A model generated the notes under the pieces. That model had not been told where the DNA came from. It was given only the letters and a program-made list of their open reading frames with translations, and did no database searches. 38,191 nt of DNA from VGLO01 sp964599285 (GTDB taxonomy: Bacteria > Patescibacteriota > Minisyncoccia > Minisyncoccales > Staskawiczbacteraceae), in contig CAZREI010000010.1 of assembly GCA_964599285.1 (NCBI GenBank), positions 1 to 38,191 of the forward strand, given 5' to 3'. Of the stretch, positions 6,768 through 16,029 are shown piece by piece (position 1 is the first letter of the stretch; each line of letters begins with the position of its first letter). Both the position numbers and the translations under genes were made by a program.

Positions 6768-7722
6768 TAGTTTGTTGCTGGAGTTTGGTGAATAATACCT
6801 GTAAGTGATTGTCCTCACTCAACCACTCGAGAATTTCCATGATTGCCGTGAAGTAGCAGTTAACATTGAAATTCTCCAGGTGTCGAGTCTTTTCTTCACC
6901 AAGATGGAATACTCGTTTCTTGCGTGAAAAATACCTCTCAATCTCCGTTCGTTTGTTCAGTAATGTTTGATTCAAGCAACGATTGAGGGACTTGGTTTGA
7001 TGATAGCCTTCTTCAGTCAGTATTTTTTGTGGCATGAGACGAAATGGAATGCCAACATCGCAATTCTTCCACTTCCGTTTGATTTGCAAAACGAAGTCCT
7101 CTGCGTCATATCCTCTATCTGCTAAAAATGCTTTTACTTTTTTCTTCCAGTATTTGGGTGCCCCTCTGACTAGGTTTTTGCCCAAGACAATATCTGCTCT
7201 GGCCCCGCCGGTGGTTTTTAATTTCAATGGCAACCGTGTTTCAAAATCAATGATTTGGTGGAGCTTAAACCCCGTTTTCTCCTTGTGTCCTGAATATTCT
7301 TGGCCTTGTTCATTGCCTTTTCCTTTAGAAAAGCTTTCAACAAACGACGAGTCTAAAATACCAATCAGCGTATCTTGTTTTCCAACCACGGTTTTAATTA
7401 ACTTTTCAAATACCTTTTCAAACCAGGCTTTCAGTATCAATCTTTTTCTGAATTTAATGAAGGTCGAGTAATCGATACCGGTCATACTTTCCAAATCGCG
7501 GTAGGTGCACCGGGTGAACTGTTTGTACATGAGCCATTGAAACATCCATATCTTGTCGTAGCCTTTCCTGCCCTTACGGTTGGGTTTTAAAAATTGTGTA
7601 AATATGTTAACGACTAATTCTGAGTCAAGCCATTGAAATCTTTGGTAACAGGGGATACGATGAGTTAAAGACGTTTGAGTTGGTATATACGCCTTTTGCG
7701 AGGCGAATGTGGAAGTTGTCAT
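6742..7722 (-). CDS. DDE transposase, IS4/IS5-like
   Basis: The 326-residue enzyme cuts and joins the ends of its own insertion sequence. The catalytic triad can be followed: D in ILDSSFVES, D in ADRGYDAED and E in RTEIERYFSRKKR, the last with the Y-R-E-K style spacing of IS4/IS5-type transposases. The N-terminal half carries a helical DNA-binding region. The ATG at 7722 has GGAGG just upstream and an extended -10 box. The left terminal repeat (6781-6799) lies inside the frame, so the last 13 residues and the stop come from flanking DNA rather than from the element. The gene looks intact. Confidence 0.9.
   Translation of the reverse strand: MTTSTFASQKAYIPTQTSLTHRIPCYQRFQWLDSELVVNIFTQFLKPNRKGRKGYDKIWMFQWLMYKQFTRCTYRDLESMTGIDYSTFIKFRKRLILKAWFEKVFEKLIKTVVGKQDTLIGILDSSFVESFSKGKGNEQGQEYSGHKEKTGFKLHQIIDFETRLPLKLKTTGGARADIVLGKNLVRGAPKYWKKKVKAFLADRGYDAEDFVLQIKRKWKNCDVGIPFRLMPQKILTEEGYHQTKSLNRCLNQTLLNKRTEIERYFSRKKRVFHLGEEKTRHLENFNVNCYFTAIMEILEWLSEDNHLQVLFTKLQQQTIDKNCDSC
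6776..6780. repeat. Target-site duplication, left copy
   Basis: TGCTG directly abuts the left end of the insertion sequence and is repeated at 7784-7788. Confidence 0.7.
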
Positions 7723-7783
7723 ATACCTCCATTATACCAAGTCAGGCGTCTTTTGGGTTGGATGGGTATTATTCACCAAGCTC
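6781..7783. mobile_element. Complete insertion sequence, 1003 bp
   Basis: Terminal inverted repeats 6781-6799 and 7765-7783 match at 18 of 19 positions. They enclose most of a DDE transposase and are flanked by the 5-bp direct repeat TGCTG. Intact ends and duplication suggest a recent insertion. It sits between the variable-protein promoter and the terminator hairpin of the surface-protein gene. Confidence 0.85.
7726..7739 (-). promoter_or_regulatory. Extended -10 promoter and ribosome site of the transposase
   Basis: On the minus strand TGGTATAAT (extended -10, TATAAT at 7731-7736) is followed by GGAGG (7726-7730) and the ATG at 7722. No good -35 box is visible. The transcription start would fall very close to the ATG, so the GGAGG may lie outside the message. 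Confidence 0.55.
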
Positions 7784-7788
7784 TGCTG
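7784..7788. repeat. Target-site duplication, right copy
   Basis: TGCTG directly abuts the right end of the insertion sequence and matches 6776-6780. Confidence 0.7.
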
Positions 7789-7809
7789 TGAAGAGCTAAG
7801 CTCTTCACA
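7787..7809. terminator. Hairpin after the giant surface-protein gene
   Basis: Perfect 10-nt arms (7787-7796 and 7800-7809) surround a 3-nt centre, 11 nt beyond the stop codon at 7820. No T-run follows on the minus strand, because the IS starts there. Confidence 0.5.
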
Positions 7810-7819
7810 AAATCGGCGG

Positions 7820-10800
7820 CTATACTTCAAAGGTTTTTTTGATGATGCCATTCTTTGACGCGTCAATCACTTCTGACACATAGACCGGCGCGTAGGACTG
7901 GTCGTCCTGCTTTTTTTCAATTTTCAAAATGTATTTGCCTTTGGGCACCAAGCAATAGTAGCGGCCATAGCGGTCGGTAACTTTGTGGCTGATTTCACGG
8001 TTAATGCCCGGCAACATGATTTTGATGACCGCAAACGACAATGGCTTGCCGCTGACTTTTTCCATGACATGTCCAAAGGGCGTGGGTTTAATTCCCAAAA
8101 GTCGCAACACCAGCACCACCAGGTAGAATACCAAAACAATGGTGTTGTAAGGAAACGGCGCAACTGCGTAGGCCACCGCCGCCAAGGCAAAACCCAAGAC
8201 AAACAGTACTTCGGTTAACTTGCGGGTCATGGAATCCCATCGGGAATAAAATCCGGTCAGATTTTTTTCTTTTTTGATAAACTCGTTCCAGTCAAAGCGG
8301 AAGGCATCCACCGGAATGTTTTTAATAATGGCTTCTCCGCGCGCTTTGACTTCAAATTCTTCGCCGTAATACAAGTTTTCATACACGTCGTCCTTGGTCT
8401 TGCCCTGCATTTTTTTGGAAGGAAACAGATAGTTGCTCTTGGTGGCGGCCATGGTGTATTTTCCTGGTTCGGCCAAAAATCCAAAGCGCCCGTCAATGTC
8501 GGTGATGGCCGACACCACCGTGTTGCCCTCCAAATCTTTGAGCACCACGTAAGCAGGATCCACCGGCTGCTTGGTTACCGAATCATAAACCACACCCCAG
8601 GGCCGCTCCCGTTTTTTGATACCAAGAGAATACAAAATCAAAGTCCAAAGGCGTAGCGGAATCAAAAACGTTTCCGGGAAGGTTAGTGGCGAAGCAAAAA
8701 GATCGGCGATGATATTGATTATCATAGCCACCAAGCCTGCGGCAGTGATAGCCTGAACTACGAATAATCCAGCTGGCACCAATACCGCTTCACGTAGAGC
8801 GGTAACGGTCGCGAGGATGGGAAACTTTATGAAGTCGGGAAGTTTTATAATGTCTAAGATCAGTGACGTGGTAAATGATTTTATGATCAGGGGGATGTTT
8901 GCAATAATGGGAGTGATGAAGGTCAAAGGAGAAGGCGGCGTGGGAACCACGGAAACAATCGGGTTGGAACCGCTGGTGGGAGGATTAGATTCCGGATTGG
9001 TTGTAGTAATGGGACCGGTTGGTCCGGTTGAAACAATCGGTTCTGTCGCAGGTGAATTGACGGGAGAACTTGCGGCTGAAGAAACTGGTGAAGGCGCCGG
9101 CGATTGATTGGCGCAAGCGGCATTGGCAAGGCACGTGTCTAAATTTATCCCGATTGCCGGACAGTTTAAGGTGGCGCATACTTGTCGCAAAATCGCGCAG
9201 TACATGGAAGTGTCGGCGTAGTTTCCCACCTGACATTGGTCTTGGCCCGCGCCCGAAACACTAACACACTGGCTTTGCAAATTGCAGGCGCCGTGAAATT
9301 GCGGTGGCGACTGCGGTCCTGATGGCGGCTGCGACTGAACCTGCGGGTTGGGAATAACCGCGGCCGGGTTGCCACCGCTGGCGGGCGCGGGAGTTGGGGT
9401 TGGCGTAGGGACATTCTGCCAGGTCAAGGTAAATTCATCAAAATTGGAATTACCAGCCTGGTCCGTAACCGTAAGGCGGATAACATACGTGCCGACGGTG
9501 TCAGCCGACACGGTGGAGTCTTGGGATGTTGCGGTTCCAAACGTAATGGCTCCGGGACCGGAAATTTTTGACCATTGGTAAGTTGCAATGCCCGAGGTTG
9601 CGTCGGAAGCAGTGGCGTCTTGGGTAAACTGCGAATTTTGGGTTTGGTCTATGCCGGCGTCTACCACGGGCGGGGTAACGTCGGTAGTGAAAGTGCCTGG
9701 CCTTGAGTTTGATGTTGAAGCAAAATTAAAGTTGTCTATAATATTGGCGTAATAATTATGAGAGCCATCACCATCACCAACCAATACTGTGTAGTTACAG
9801 CTTGGGTTTGTCGCGGTGGCACTGGAATGGCACCATTCATTCCCCGCTCCGCAAGCCGTTCCAGTAAAATCGTTGGCTTTGCAAACGTACAACGTGACGG
9901 TGCTGGAAGTGTCGGCATCGGAAGCCGTAGAAGTAAACGTAACCGTGTCTCCGGCTTTCAGATAACCTGACGTGTTGCTGATGGCCGAAAAACTGGGGGC
10001 GTGGTTGACTACAAAAGGAGAACCGGTATCGCCCGACCCTTGGGCAACGGCCGAACAAGCGGCGCTGGCATTATTGTCGCAAGCAAAAGCATACCAAGCA
10101 TTCGTTTCCGCATCTGAAGCAGAGGTAGCGTAATTGCAAGTTGCTCCAGAACCCGAAGCCGTAGATCCGGAAATGCACCACTTGTCTACGTCACAGGTGG
10201 GAGCGGCGCCGTTGTGGGCGGTGACGGCACTGGTGGTACAAAGGGCAAGGTACCAACTATCCGATTCGGTGTCGGTGGCGGTTGCGGTAAATACCACATT
10301 GGACCCGGCATTGGTTGGCGTGGTGGCTGAAGATCCGCCATCGGAAGGCGCAACCGTAATTGACGGCGCTGTGTTGCCACCACTGCAAGAAGATGATGAC
10401 GGCACAAACGAGAAAATATCACCGATGCCAGCCTCTCCTCCATAGGTAGTGGTTCCGTAGAATGTGGAACTTGCAAGCACCAGCCCATCAAAGGGAGTAT
10501 CTCCGTTGCTGGGATATCCGCTAAAACTATACTGGAGGCCGTAACCGCTCGCGTCGGTGCAAAAGGAAAATATGGTACCGGTGCTGTGGGCGCCCCCTTC
10601 GGCGGTCAAGCCATAGAAAGTAAAACCGGAAAGCGCTAGCGCGCTGTCGTACAGGGACGGTCTTTTACCATCACCCGCGCCGCCGGTAAAACTGTGGATT
10701 ACGGAAAATCCGCTGCCACTGGTGCTCATAGAAAATACTGTGCCAAAACTGGAACTGCCGCCAAGCCGAGTCACTCCATACAGAGTGGATCCAGAAAGCG

Positions 10801-13800
10801 CCAAAGTGCCATAGGGCTGGCTTCCGTTGCTGGAGCCGCCGGTGAAAGTATGCAACAGCCCAAAACCGCTGCCGCCGGTGCTGATGGAAAATGCGGTGCC
10901 GATGTTTGAGCTTCCGCCGCTGCGGGTCATGCCATACAAGGTGGAGCCGGAAAGAATAAGCGACCCGAAAGGAGAAGCTCCGTCGCCCGATCCGCCTGCA
11001 AAATTATGCAAAATAGTAAATCCAGTGCCACCGGTGCTAACGGAAAAAATGGTTCCCAAAGATCCGCTACCGCCGGCCGAGGTCATGCCATACAAGGTAG
11101 AGGCGGAAACCAGCAACGAACCGTAGGGGTTAATCCCATCAACACCATCACCCAAAAAGTTATGTAACACCGTGTAGCCACTGCCACTGGTGCTAATAGA
11201 AAAAATGGTGCCCTCGCCATCGGTCCCGCCATTCTGGGTCATGCCATACAGTGTTGAACCGGAAATCGCAAGCGACCCATAAGGAGTATAGCCATCACTG
11301 CCGTTGCCAAAGTGGTGCAGAACCAAAAATCCCGTGCCATCGGTGTTCATGGAATATACCGTACCAAGCCCGTAGTTTCCTCCCACGTTAGCCATGCCAT
11401 ACAGTTTGCCTCCCGATTGAATCAAAGATCCTTGCGGCTGGCCGCCATCAGGATAATCCAAAAAGTTATACAATACTGAAAATCCGGTGCCGCTGGTGTT
11501 AATGGAATAGAGCACGCCGGCGTCCAACGTACCGCCAAGGTTGGTGACGCCATAGAGCACCGATCCAATAATAGCGAATTTTCCCGAAGGCAAGTGGCCA
11601 TCGGTCAGGCTGCCAGTGAAAGTGTGAAGAACGGCAAAGCCGCTTCCGCTAGTATCAATGGAATACAAAATACCTTTACTTGACGCACCCGCGTAGGTAT
11701 TTTGACCATACAACGTAGATCCGGAAAGAATAAGTGAATTGTTAAAATCAGATTGCAATCCCCCTTCATTAAAATCGTGGAGGTTGGTAAAACCGTTCCC
11801 ATCAGTGCCAATAGAATAAATAATGCCTTGATTGTTAGCGCCGCCGATTTCCGTTACGCCATACAAGGTAGAACTTGAAAGTAAAAGCGTGCCGGTGGGG
11901 TTGCTTGGCGCAACGGGAATGCCCGCTAAATCAAAGTTGTATAAAACCGTATAACCGTTCCCGTCGGTGCCGATGGAAAAAATGGTACCGCCATTATGAC
12001 TGCCACCTTGAGAGGTTAACCCATACAACGTAGAACTGGAAAGTACCAATGTGGTATCAAAAGCATTGACATAAGAACTGCTATTCTCCGCGAAGGTAAA
12101 GCTGTGCAATAGGGTAAAACCGCTTCCGCTGGTATCAATGGAATAGATGGCGCCATCGTCATTAGCGCCGCCAAAATGGGTCATGCCATACAGCGTTGAA
12201 CCGCTGATGGCAAAAGATCCAAATGGAGTCCTCCCATCACTGGTAGTTCCCGTAAAGTTATGCAAAATAGTATATCCAGTGCCATCGGTATTGATGGAGT
12301 AAATGATGCCATCAGAAGAACTGCCATCGGTGGGCGTGACGCCATAAAGTACCCCTCCGGAAAGCAACGGCGAATCTATGGGAGCGGAGCCATCGCCCGT
12401 GCTGCCGGCAAATTCATGCAACAGCGCGTATCCGGTGCCGTCGGTGTTGATAGAATATACCGTGCCTTTATTGGATACGCCTCCCTGGCTGGTAGTTCCA
12501 TAAAAAGTTGATCCTGAAAGCACCAATGAGTCGTAAGGATTTTTTCCTTCGTCCAAAAATGTCTTCAAGAATGTGACCCCCGGATCCACAATGTAATCAA
12601 TAGATACGCTGGCATTGACCACTTTAAGGTCAAACATGTCCGTTGGGTTTTGCAAATTGGAAAGCAAAATTCGGTACTTGCCATTATGGTCAATGTGGTC
12701 GAACATGGGACTTGCGCCATCAGAAACTCCCGTAAGCTGGCTTTGCTCATTGCCATTTTGATCCAGCGGATATACCTCTATTTTGACGGGTTTGGATGGG
12801 TCAGATGGTTTGGCATACAAGGTAATATCATTGTTGCTGGCAAGCGGCGAATTAAACGTCACCCGTACATACTGATTCTGATCAATGGCGGCATAATTTT
12901 GGTCCCGATCTTTGACCGTATCATAAATATCCGCTAAAATAGTTTGGTCAGTATCTAACTGGAAAGCTTTAGAGATAAAGATAATGTCAAAAGTCTGGGC
13001 AGACAAGTGCGGCACCGTCCACTCCACGTAGTCCAGTTTGCCGTTTTGGTTTAAGTCGTAGGCGTGGAAACTTACTGGCTGGTTGCCCTGGTTTTTCCAC
13101 TTGATTTTGATTTTACTCTCTTCTCCCACCTTGAAAATTTCGGGAATGGTGGTGAAGGCCAGAACGTTGGTGTAGGCAATATGGCCAGCCACCTGTGGAT
13201 CCGGTTCGGCCGTGGCTGGCGCAGAAACCGTAACCTGCTGGCCGGAGCTGGTATCTTGAGCCGAAATTGCCGGAGCCGGAAGCTGGTAGTCAACCTGGAC
13301 GTAGTCGTCCTTGGGTTTTGGGGTAGAGGTAGGAGTGGGTGTTTGACTAGCAGATTCAGAGGGAGATTCTGATGGCACAAGGGAAGAAGCAGGAGTTTCA
13401 GTAGTGGATGGAGTGGGAGTGTCAGTGGGCGAAGCGTCAACCGGCGAGGCAACCGGCGAAGCGCTAGGCGAGGCGGCGGCCGCGCCGCCGCCGGTATCAC
13501 CACCGTCGTCATTACGAGTCCCGACAGAAGTCGGAGACGCGGCAATCTCCGTTTCACTGGTGTCTGCGTTAGTCTGCGTTAAGTCAGCGTTAGTCTGCGC
13601 TTGGCTGGACAAGTCCACAAAGCTCGCATCACTGGTTTGGGTAACCTGCTGGGCGGTAGTGGCGGATGAAATAATGTCGGTGACTTGGGTGACGGTGTCA
13701 TCAATGCTGGCCCGCAAAGAATCAAATACTCTGGCAAAAATACCTTGGTTGCGCCGCATGGTCGCGGCCAATCGCTGGCGATCCGTTTGGTTTAAAAAGT

Positions 13801-14299
13801 TTGAAACCGGAGCCGATACCAACGTTTTTTGCTCTGCGCTGGTAATAGTAGACACACTAATACGCCTTACCCCTTTGGGAAGCTGGATTAAGTAGTGGGA
13901 CTTACTGATGTCGCTTCGTTTGACCGTCAGGGCATAGCTGATGGGCTGGCCAGCAATGGCTTTTGAAGTCTGGGTTATCGTAACATTCTTAATGGCCAGC
14001 GCTGAATCAACCGCTGCCGGCCGGAAAAAAAGATTGCTGGCAAAGATACTGACAGCAATCACTACGACAAAAAAAGCTGATCCTTGGACTAAAGAAAGTA
14101 AATTAAAAGAAACGGTGTGACGGCGGCCGCGGAAGGTGATGTCGCGATTGAGTTTTCTTAAAAAGGTTTCAGAAGTACTGGCAAACTTCAAAAACAGCGG
14201 GGGGAGGGTTGCTTTTTGATTTTGGATTTTTGGCGTTGGAGAAAATCCGGCTTGAGGGGTTGCTTTTGGTTTTTTTGATTTTGGTTTTGGCGATGGCAT
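7820..14299 (-). CDS. Giant surface protein with 14 GloVer-type repeats
   Basis: The product has about 2,159 residues. From the N-terminus: a basic Pro/Lys tail, a membrane segment (about 70-90), a Ser/Thr/Pro-rich stalk (about 265-335), a beta-rich region, then 14 tandem repeats of about 50 residues (about 573-1301). Each repeat has LSGSTLYGxT, a Gly pair, and SINTDGTGFxxLHxF, the pattern of the GloVer choice-of-anchor tandem repeat, likely a beta-propeller-like fold. Next come two Cys-containing Ig-like segments, a PKD-like domain (about 1544-1630), a Cys-rich patch and a second Pro/Ser stalk. The C-terminus has membrane segments (about 1813-1896 and 2025-2070), each followed by a carboxypeptidase-regulatory-like domain. 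Starts at 14317 (ATG) and 14359 (TTG) are possible; I prefer 14299. It is probably an adhesin or cell-surface scaffold; no enzyme motif is seen. Confidence 0.85.
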   Translation of the reverse strand: MPSPKPKSKKPKATPQAGFSPTPKIQNQKATLPPLFLKFASTSETFLRKLNRDITFRGRRHTVSFNLLSLVQGSAFFVVVIAVSIFASNLFFRPAAVDSALAIKNVTITQTSKAIAGQPISYALTVKRSDISKSHYLIQLPKGVRRISVSTITSAEQKTLVSAPVSNFLNQTDRQRLAATMRRNQGIFARVFDSLRASIDDTVTQVTDIISSATTAQQVTQTSDASFVDLSSQAQTNADLTQTNADTSETEIAASPTSVGTRNDDGGDTGGGAAAASPSASPVASPVDASPTDTPTPSTTETPASSLVPSESPSESASQTPTPTSTPKPKDDYVQVDYQLPAPAISAQDTSSGQQVTVSAPATAEPDPQVAGHIAYTNVLAFTTIPEIFKVGEESKIKIKWKNQGNQPVSFHAYDLNQNGKLDYVEWTVPHLSAQTFDIIFISKAFQLDTDQTILADIYDTVKDRDQNYAAIDQNQYVRVTFNSPLASNNDITLYAKPSDPSKPVKIEVYPLDQNGNEQSQLTGVSDGASPMFDHIDHNGKYRILLSNLQNPTDMFDLKVVNASVSIDYIVDPGVTFLKTFLDEGKNPYDSLVLSGSTFYGTTSQGGVSNKGTVYSINTDGTGYALLHEFAGSTGDGSAPIDSPLLSGGVLYGVTPTDGSSSDGIIYSINTDGTGYTILHNFTGTTSDGRTPFGSFAISGSTLYGMTHFGGANDDGAIYSIDTSGSGFTLLHSFTFAENSSSYVNAFDTTLVLSSSTLYGLTSQGGSHNGGTIFSIGTDGNGYTVLYNFDLAGIPVAPSNPTGTLLLSSSTLYGVTEIGGANNQGIIYSIGTDGNGFTNLHDFNEGGLQSDFNNSLILSGSTLYGQNTYAGASSKGILYSIDTSGSGFAVLHTFTGSLTDGHLPSGKFAIIGSVLYGVTNLGGTLDAGVLYSINTSGTGFSVLYNFLDYPDGGQPQGSLIQSGGKLYGMANVGGNYGLGTVYSMNTDGTGFLVLHHFGNGSDGYTPYGSLAISGSTLYGMTQNGGTDGEGTIFSISTSGSGYTVLHNFLGDGVDGINPYGSLLVSASTLYGMTSAGGSGSLGTIFSVSTGGTGFTILHNFAGGSGDGASPFGSLILSGSTLYGMTRSGGSSNIGTAFSISTGGSGFGLLHTFTGGSSNGSQPYGTLALSGSTLYGVTRLGGSSSFGTVFSMSTSGSGFSVIHSFTGGAGDGKRPSLYDSALALSGFTFYGLTAEGGAHSTGTIFSFCTDASGYGLQYSFSGYPSNGDTPFDGLVLASSTFYGTTTYGGEAGIGDIFSFVPSSSSCSGGNTAPSITVAPSDGGSSATTPTNAGSNVVFTATATDTESDSWYLALCTTSAVTAHNGAAPTCDVDKWCISGSTASGSGATCNYATSASDAETNAWYAFACDNNASAACSAVAQGSGDTGSPFVVNHAPSFSAISNTSGYLKAGDTVTFTSTASDADTSSTVTLYVCKANDFTGTACGAGNEWCHSSATATNPSCNYTVLVGDGDGSHNYYANIIDNFNFASTSNSRPGTFTTDVTPPVVDAGIDQTQNSQFTQDATASDATSGIATYQWSKISGPGAITFGTATSQDSTVSADTVGTYVIRLTVTDQAGNSNFDEFTLTWQNVPTPTPTPAPASGGNPAAVIPNPQVQSQPPSGPQSPPQFHGACNLQSQCVSVSGAGQDQCQVGNYADTSMYCAILRQVCATLNCPAIGINLDTCLANAACANQSPAPSPVSSAASSPVNSPATEPIVSTGPTGPITTTNPESNPPTSGSNPIVSVVPTPPSPLTFITPIIANIPLIIKSFTTSLILDIIKLPDFIKFPILATVTALREAVLVPAGLFVVQAITAAGLVAMIINIIADLFASPLTFPETFLIPLRLWTLILYSLGIKKRERPWGVVYDSVTKQPVDPAYVVLKDLEGNTVVSAITDIDGRFGFLAEPGKYTMAATKSNYLFPSKKMQGKTKDDVYENLYYGEEFEVKARGEAIIKNIPVDAFRFDWNEFIKKEKNLTGFYSRWDSMTRKLTEVLFVLGFALAAVAYAVAPFPYNTIVLVFYLVVLVLRLLGIKPTPFGHVMEKVSGKPLSFAVIKIMLPGINREISHKVTDRYGRYYCLVPKGKYILKIEKKQDDQSYAPVYVSEVIDASKNGIIKKTFEV

Positions 14300-14376
14300 G
14301 GAATTAAATTCTTTCATTTTACCATAAAAAGGAGTGGGAAGCATGTGGATAACTTGCACAATTAGCTCTGTAGCGA

Positions 14377-14382
14377 TACATT
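14377..14382 (+). promoter_or_regulatory. Candidate -10 box for leaderless uvrC
   Basis: TACATT ends 6 nt before the uvrC ATG, the same spacing as at the zinc-ribbon gene. A weak TTGCAC lies 17 nt upstream. The match is imperfect, so this is tentative. Confidence 0.4.
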
Positions 14383-14388
14383 AAGAAT

Positions 14389-15759
14389 ATGGAAAAGTTT
14401 ACCATCATTGCCAAAGACGACCTTGCCAAGCTCCCTACCACGTCGGGAGTGTATTGTTTTTACCAAGATAAGCGGCCCATATATATAGGAAAGGCTATCA
14501 ACATAAAAGATCGGGTGAAAAACCATTTTAAGCAGCCGACCTATAAAGATGATTTTTTTACTGGCGTTACTGACCGCATTGGATTTTTGGAAACCGGATC
14601 GGAAATTGAAGCTTTGATTTTGGAGGCCCAACTGATTAAAAAGTACCAGCCAAAATTTAATTCCGTCTGGCGCGATGACAAAAACTATTTTTATGTTGCC
14701 GTTGGCAACTGGCGCGGAACTACGCGGAAAAACGCGGAAAAGCTACCCTACGTTTTTATCACCCACCAAATTCATAAATCTAAAATCATAAATCATACAT
14801 CTAAAACGATCGGCCCGTTTGTTGAGGGCACGGCGTTGAAAAAAACTTTAAAATATTTGCGACGAGTGTTTCCTTTTTATACTGCCGCCAAGCATCCTGC
14901 CACCAAATGCACCTGGTGCCATTTGGGTTTGTGTCCAGGTCCCCGCCTCTTTGAAGAGGCGAGGCTCGCCTCGCCATCAGGCGAGGCGGCAAATCTTCTT
15001 AAAGATTACAAAAAAAATATAAAAAAACTGATGCTCATTTTGCAGGGCAAACGCAAAACTGTTTTGTACGCTTTAAAAAAAGAAATGGCGGAATTATCAA
15101 AGCACAATAAATTTGAAGAAGCGGCAACTGTGCGCGACAAAATGCAGGCACTGGAACAGGTGATGGCACACACGCATGTGATTGAAAATTCCAAATTACA
15201 ATATACAAATCACAAACTTAGAAATTTACCAAACGAAAAGTGGCGTGCAACAGAAAAATTACTGCAAGAAATTCTGCAAATGCAATTCCCTATTTCCAAG
15301 ATTGAATGCTACGACATTTCTAATATCCAGGGGATACAAGCCGTGGGCAGTATGGTAGTTTTCGTAAACGGCGCGCCCGATAAAAGCCAGTACAAAAAAT
15401 TCCGCATCCGCATGGAAAACAAACCCAATGACATTGCCATGCTCAAAGAAGTGTTGGGACGAAGGCTGGCGCATCCTGAATGGGGCTACCCGCAAGTTAT
15501 GTTAATTGACGGCGGCATCGCGCAACTAAATGTCGGCATCAAAAGTAAAACACCGTTTCCTGAAGCCAAAAACATTAAAATAATTTCTATTGCCAAAGGC
15601 AGACAAGAATTATTTATTGAAGGGCAAGAAAAAAATCCTATCCCGCTTAAAAACTTACCACAAGAAATATATAATTTAATTGTCCATTTAGATGATGAAG
15701 CCCATCGCTTTGCCATTTCGTACCACAAAAAACTGCGGAAAAAGGCGCTGTTGAAATAG
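14389..15759 (+). CDS. uvrC: UvrABC excinuclease subunit C, short form
   Basis: UvrC makes the two incisions around a lesion after UvrA and UvrB have marked it. The 456 residues contain the GIY-YIG nuclease (GVYCFYQD and IYIGKA near 20-36), a Cys cluster CTWCHLGLC near 173, a UVR helix pair near 222-257, and the RNase H-like nuclease with ECYDISNIQG near 305, LIDGG, and HLDDEAHRFA near the end. It stops directly after that domain, so the C-terminal helix-hairpin-helix pair of the usual 600-residue UvrC is absent. In-frame insertions resembling local repeats occur near nt 14765-14812, 14945-14995 and 15182-15240. It is divergent from the giant surface gene, with a 6-nt spacing from a possible -10 box. 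Confidence 0.95.
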   Translation: MEKFTIIAKDDLAKLPTTSGVYCFYQDKRPIYIGKAINIKDRVKNHFKQPTYKDDFFTGVTDRIGFLETGSEIEALILEAQLIKKYQPKFNSVWRDDKNYFYVAVGNWRGTTRKNAEKLPYVFITHQIHKSKIINHTSKTIGPFVEGTALKKTLKYLRRVFPFYTAAKHPATKCTWCHLGLCPGPRLFEEARLASPSGEAANLLKDYKKNIKKLMLILQGKRKTVLYALKKEMAELSKHNKFEEAATVRDKMQALEQVMAHTHVIENSKLQYTNHKLRNLPNEKWRATEKLLQEILQMQFPISKIECYDISNIQGIQAVGSMVVFVNGAPDKSQYKKFRIRMENKPNDIAMLKEVLGRRLAHPEWGYPQVMLIDGGIAQLNVGIKSKTPFPEAKNIKIISIAKGRQELFIEGQEKNPIPLKNLPQEIYNLIVHLDDEAHRFAISYHKKLRKKALLK

Positions 15760-15772
15760 TATCTTCGCACCT

Positions 15773-15871
15773 CGTCATTGCGAGCCACAGCGAAGCAATC
15801 TTAAGTGTAGATTGCCGCGTCTCCGACTGCGGGCCCGCTTAGCGGGTCTGCGGTCGGGACTCGCAATGACG
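15773..15871. repeat. CGTCATTGCGAG palindromic element
   Basis: The element begins CGTCATTGCGAG and ends CTCGCAATGACG. A GC-rich inner hairpin lies around 15825-15855. It belongs to the same family as the core at 115-189. The rest of the gap to 16029 holds short AT-rich words and a small CTCGCC/GGCGAG palindrome. Confidence 0.8.
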
Positions 15872-16029
15872 GTGAACGTGTTTTTGAACAGCGCCGCGAA
15901 ACATTGATATTTCCCAAAAACTCTGCTACCATAAAGGAGTAGTGCGATTACGGTTATTCGTATATATTCGTACTCAATTCTCCGCCAAAGGACGGACTCG
16001 CCTCTGGCGAGGTATTTCGTAGCCAAATT

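Noticed and set aside
10395..12580. Possible CRISPR array or DNA satellite in the surface gene
   Set aside because: The repetition is a protein repeat of about 50 residues with varied codons. No short identical repeats with unique spacers are found anywhere in the window.
7820..14299. A second DGR variable repeat in the giant surface protein
   Set aside because: No stretch matching TR was found in it, and its repeats are not adenine-biased copies of TR.
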